A DNA stretch of 6,788 bases, from positions 1-6,788 of the forward strand of contig JAUVIQ010000170.1 in NCBI GenBank assembly GCA_030592655.1, in the 5' to 3' direction. This DNA comes from Planctomycetales bacterium. GTDB lineage: Bacteria > Planctomycetota > Phycisphaerae > SM23-33. The translations under genes and the position numbers were made by a program. The notes under the pieces were generated by a model. It was not told the DNA's origin. It saw nothing but the letters and a program-made list of their open reading frames with translations, and searched no databases. Within the stretch, counting starts at the first letter, position 1. Each line of letters opens with the position of its first letter. Positions 5,573-6,788 of the stretch are shown here, piece by piece.

Positions 5573-5613
5573 GCACAGACGAACATATTTCTCGCCGGCT
5601 AAACTGCTAATCT

Positions 5614-5639
5614 CGTTTGCATCGTTAGCCGATGAAACG
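5614..5639. promoter_or_regulatory. Strong inverted repeat (10-bp arms, one bulge) upstream of the riboswitch
   Basis: CGTTT (5614-5618), a bulged G, then CATCG (5620-5624), loop TTAGC, then CGATG (5630-5634) and AAACG (5635-5639). All ten pairs are Watson-Crick. It sits between TTGCAT (5617-5622) and TATGGT (5640-5645), so it may be a repressor operator, or an RNA hairpin if transcription begins earlier. Confidence 0.4.
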
Positions 5640-5645
5640 TATGGT
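5617..5645 (+). promoter_or_regulatory. Weak sigma-70-like promoter candidate for the riboswitch-pilM unit
   Basis: TTGCAT and TATGGT are separated by 17 bases, which would place the transcript start near 5652, just before the aptamer. The match to consensus is poor (3/6 and 4/6), so the support is mainly position and spacing. Confidence 0.25.
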
Positions 5646-5670
5646 TCATAGAGAAGGAGTGGCCAAGGCG

Positions 5671-5750
5671 GGAAAAGGCAAACCAGCCGAAAGGTTGGGA
5701 CGCAGAGCCATAGGGTCCCATGAGAATTCATGAGGATTGTCGCGCTGCCC
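5671..5750 (+). ncRNA. Cyclic di-GMP class I (GEMM-I) riboswitch aptamer
   Basis: The conserved GEMM core is clear. AAAAGGCAAACC (5673-5684) enters a six-pair stem, CCAGCC (5683-5688) with GGTTGG (5693-5698), capped by a GAAA tetraloop. GGGACGCAGAGCC (5697-5709) follows; its ACGCARAGCC segment is the second signature block. Next comes the receptor-arm hairpin, TCCCATGA (5716-5723) with TCATGAGGA (5728-5736), loop GAAT and one bulged A. CGCTGCC near 5743-5749 closes the fold, with TGCC able to pair with GGCA at 5677-5680. The G in AAGGCAAACC at the ligand-contacting position is consistent with cyclic di-GMP rather than the cGAMP-selective variant, though I aligned this by eye. The aptamer lies 88 bases before pilM on the same strand, so it should control the type IV pilus genes in response to cyclic di-GMP. 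Confidence 0.9.
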
Positions 5751-5837
5751 ACGCGTATAGTCTCGCGGGTCTATCCCCGTCTCATGAGGAATCCGTTAAA
5801 AAGTGCTCGTGATACCCGCTTTCTTCGGAGATATACC
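5751..5837 (+). promoter_or_regulatory. Expression platform between the riboswitch and pilM
   Basis: It contains a hairpin, GCGGG (5765-5769) with CCCGT (5776-5780), and a second copy of the aptamer strand TCATGAGGA at 5782-5790. The pilM ribosome binding site CGGAG is at 5826-5830, and CCG at 5815-5817 could weakly pair with its CGG. There is no T run after any hairpin, so control is more likely at translation (or by Rho) than by intrinsic termination. The mechanism is inferred. Confidence 0.45.
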
Positions 5838-6788
5838 ATGTGGCAAAAGAAAAATTGGGGCAAACACCTACCCATCGGTGTGGACCTGGGCTCCAGCCGC
5901 CTCAAAATGGCCCAAATCGATAATTCCGGTGGGAAATTGGAGCTCCTGGCTGCGAAATCGGTTGAAATTCCTCCGGAATACTATGACGACCCCAAACAAC
6001 GTTTAAGCATTGCGTCGGGAAAAATCCACCAGATACTGAAGTCCGGAGGGTTCAAGGGGCACAAGGCGATTCTTTCCCTCCCGGCTGCATTTACGTCCAT
6101 CCGGCAGGTCAAAATTCCCATGATCCTGTCGAATAACATAGATGAGGCAGTCAAGGAAGAACTGAACGGTCAATTATCCTATCCGATAGAAGACGCCATC
6201 ATTCGCCATTATCCGGTCGGGAAGGCTTACGACAACGGTGAAGAGATGCAGGTGCGGTTCGTAGTGTCGGCTTCCCGAAGCGAGGTGGACACCTGTCTCG
6301 ACATGACCCATCACGCCAGACTGGTAGTGGTGGGCGTCGATATCGAAGCCTTCGCGATCGTGGAGTGCTTTTCGCGATTGTTCAACCGGAATTCCGCTAA
6401 CTCCCACACGACGTTGTTCATAGACATCGGATGGACCGGAACGCAAGTCGTGGTGGCCCACGGACAAAAGTTGGTCTTCGCCAGAAATTTGTCCATCGGG
6501 GGGTGGAACCTCGACCAGGCCGTTGCCGACATCCTGAAAATACCAATCGAACAGGCATGTCGAATTCGCCGGAAAATAGTCAGTGACGAAAAAAATTCAG
6601 AGGCGGAAAACGATTTGTTCAGATTGCTCGACGTCAAAATTGTCGAAATCGCCGAGGAAGTAATCAAGTGCCTGCGATACCACGAATCGTTATTTACGGC
6701 TCGTACCATTGAACGGGTGATCTTTGTGGGAGGTCAGGCACACAACGCTCGTCTGTGCGAATCCATAGCCAAGCGACTGAACCTTCCG
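5838..6788 (+). CDS. pilM: Type IV pilus assembly protein PilM (3' end outside window)
   Basis: 317 residues are visible and the frame stays open to the window end; PilM is usually about 350 residues, so little is missing. PilM is a cytoplasmic actin-like ATP-binding protein that docks on the N-terminus of PilN at the inner membrane and links the pilus motor to the alignment complex. Nucleotide-fold motifs are the first phosphate loop IGVDLGSSRLKMAQ (13-26), the second phosphate loop LFIDIGWTGTQVVV (193-206) and the adenosine motif VIFVGGQA (294-301). The inserted domain (about 75-165) contains LSLPAAFTSIRQVKIP (79-94), typical of PilM. The start at 5838 has CGGAG at 5826-5830, seven bases upstream. 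In-frame ATGs at 5784 and 5730 exist but have no ribosome binding site. A c-di-GMP riboswitch precedes the gene. Downstream pilN, pilO and related genes would be expected beyond the window. Confidence 0.92.
   Translation, partial: MWQKKNWGKHLPIGVDLGSSRLKMAQIDNSGGKLELLAAKSVEIPPEYYDDPKQRLSIASGKIHQILKSGGFKGHKAILSLPAAFTSIRQVKIPMILSNNIDEAVKEELNGQLSYPIEDAIIRHYPVGKAYDNGEEMQVRFVVSASRSEVDTCLDMTHHARLVVVGVDIEAFAIVECFSRLFNRNSANSHTTLFIDIGWTGTQVVVAHGQKLVFARNLSIGGWNLDQAVADILKIPIEQACRIRRKIVSDEKNSEAENDLFRLLDVKIVEIAEEVIKCLRYHESLFTARTIERVIFVGGQAHNARLCESIAKRLNLP

Larger units (their letters stand above)
5217..5660. other. Long intergenic region without a recognisable gene
   Basis: About 440 bases between the divergent small-protein gene and the pilM leader. 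No open frame on either strand has both a ribosome binding site and protein-like composition. It contains a GC-rich hairpin near 5437-5465, T-rich tracts at about 5513-5531, a 14-bp tandem repeat (5531-5572) and an inverted repeat (5614-5639). The promoters of both flanking transcription units must lie in or near it, but no good consensus promoter for the minus-strand unit was found. Confidence 0.7.

Noticed and set aside
5534..5752. 72-residue minus-strand open frame over the riboswitch
   Set aside because: It lies antisense to the conserved aptamer and the tandem repeat. Its composition reflects those elements and no credible ribosome binding site was seen.
6174..6709. Two minus-strand open frames (97 and 132 residues) opposite pilM
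   Set aside because: The plus-strand frame is continuous PilM with its nucleotide-binding motifs, so these are shadows.

Overview
The window looks like bacterial chromosome from an anaerobe or microaerophile. Genes are tightly packed, G+C is moderate (roughly mid-50s %, judged by eye), and Shine-Dalgarno sequences of the AAGGAG type are clear. Obligate anaerobes often carry this oxygen- and NO-detoxification gene set (desulfoferrodoxin, rubredoxin-less rubrerythrins, flavodiiron protein, rubredoxin-fused flavin reductase, hybrid-cluster protein tail). The phylum cannot be settled from this sequence. An anaerobic planctomycete (Phycisphaerae-like) or a deltaproteobacterial-type lineage would both fit, and that is only a guess.

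Region 1 (1-2288, + strand) is an oxidative-stress operon. It holds the last 20 codons of a probable hybrid-cluster protein (hcp), a Prx6-type peroxiredoxin, a two-iron-centre desulfoferrodoxin (superoxide reductase), and two tandem ferritin-like/rubrerythrin-type diiron proteins. It closes with a hairpin plus a run of seven T. The two diiron genes are about 92% identical over their first 49 residues but only about 56% over the rest, which suggests gene conversion of the 5' part.

Region 2 (2289-4341, + strand) has a short palindrome-rich leader and then an overlapping pair: a flavodiiron protein (FprA type, all iron ligands present) and a flavin reductase fused to a C-terminal rubredoxin (Hrb type). 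Inside the second gene, at the domain junction, a good ribosome binding site and an ATG would release a 53-residue stand-alone rubredoxin. Together regions 1 and 2 encode superoxide to peroxide, peroxide to water, and O2/NO reduction, with rubredoxin as the likely shared electron carrier.

Region 3 (4411-5203, - strand) holds a two-CBS-domain protein and, upstream of it, a small unrecognised single-pass membrane protein with a very strong ribosome binding site.

Region 4 (5204-5837) is a long non-coding stretch. It has a hairpin, a 3 x 14-bp tandem repeat with six C3 tracts every 7 bases (G-quadruplex potential on the - strand), a strong inverted repeat overlapping a weak promoter candidate, and a clear GEMM-I (cyclic-di-GMP class I) riboswitch aptamer. 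The riboswitch lies directly upstream of region 5, the start of pilM (5838 to window end, cut off), the actin-like inner-membrane assembly protein of type IV pili. The arrangement implies that cyclic di-GMP controls a type IV pilus operon at the RNA level. A 9-base repeat of one riboswitch stem strand, placed in the expression platform, suggests how the switch could work.
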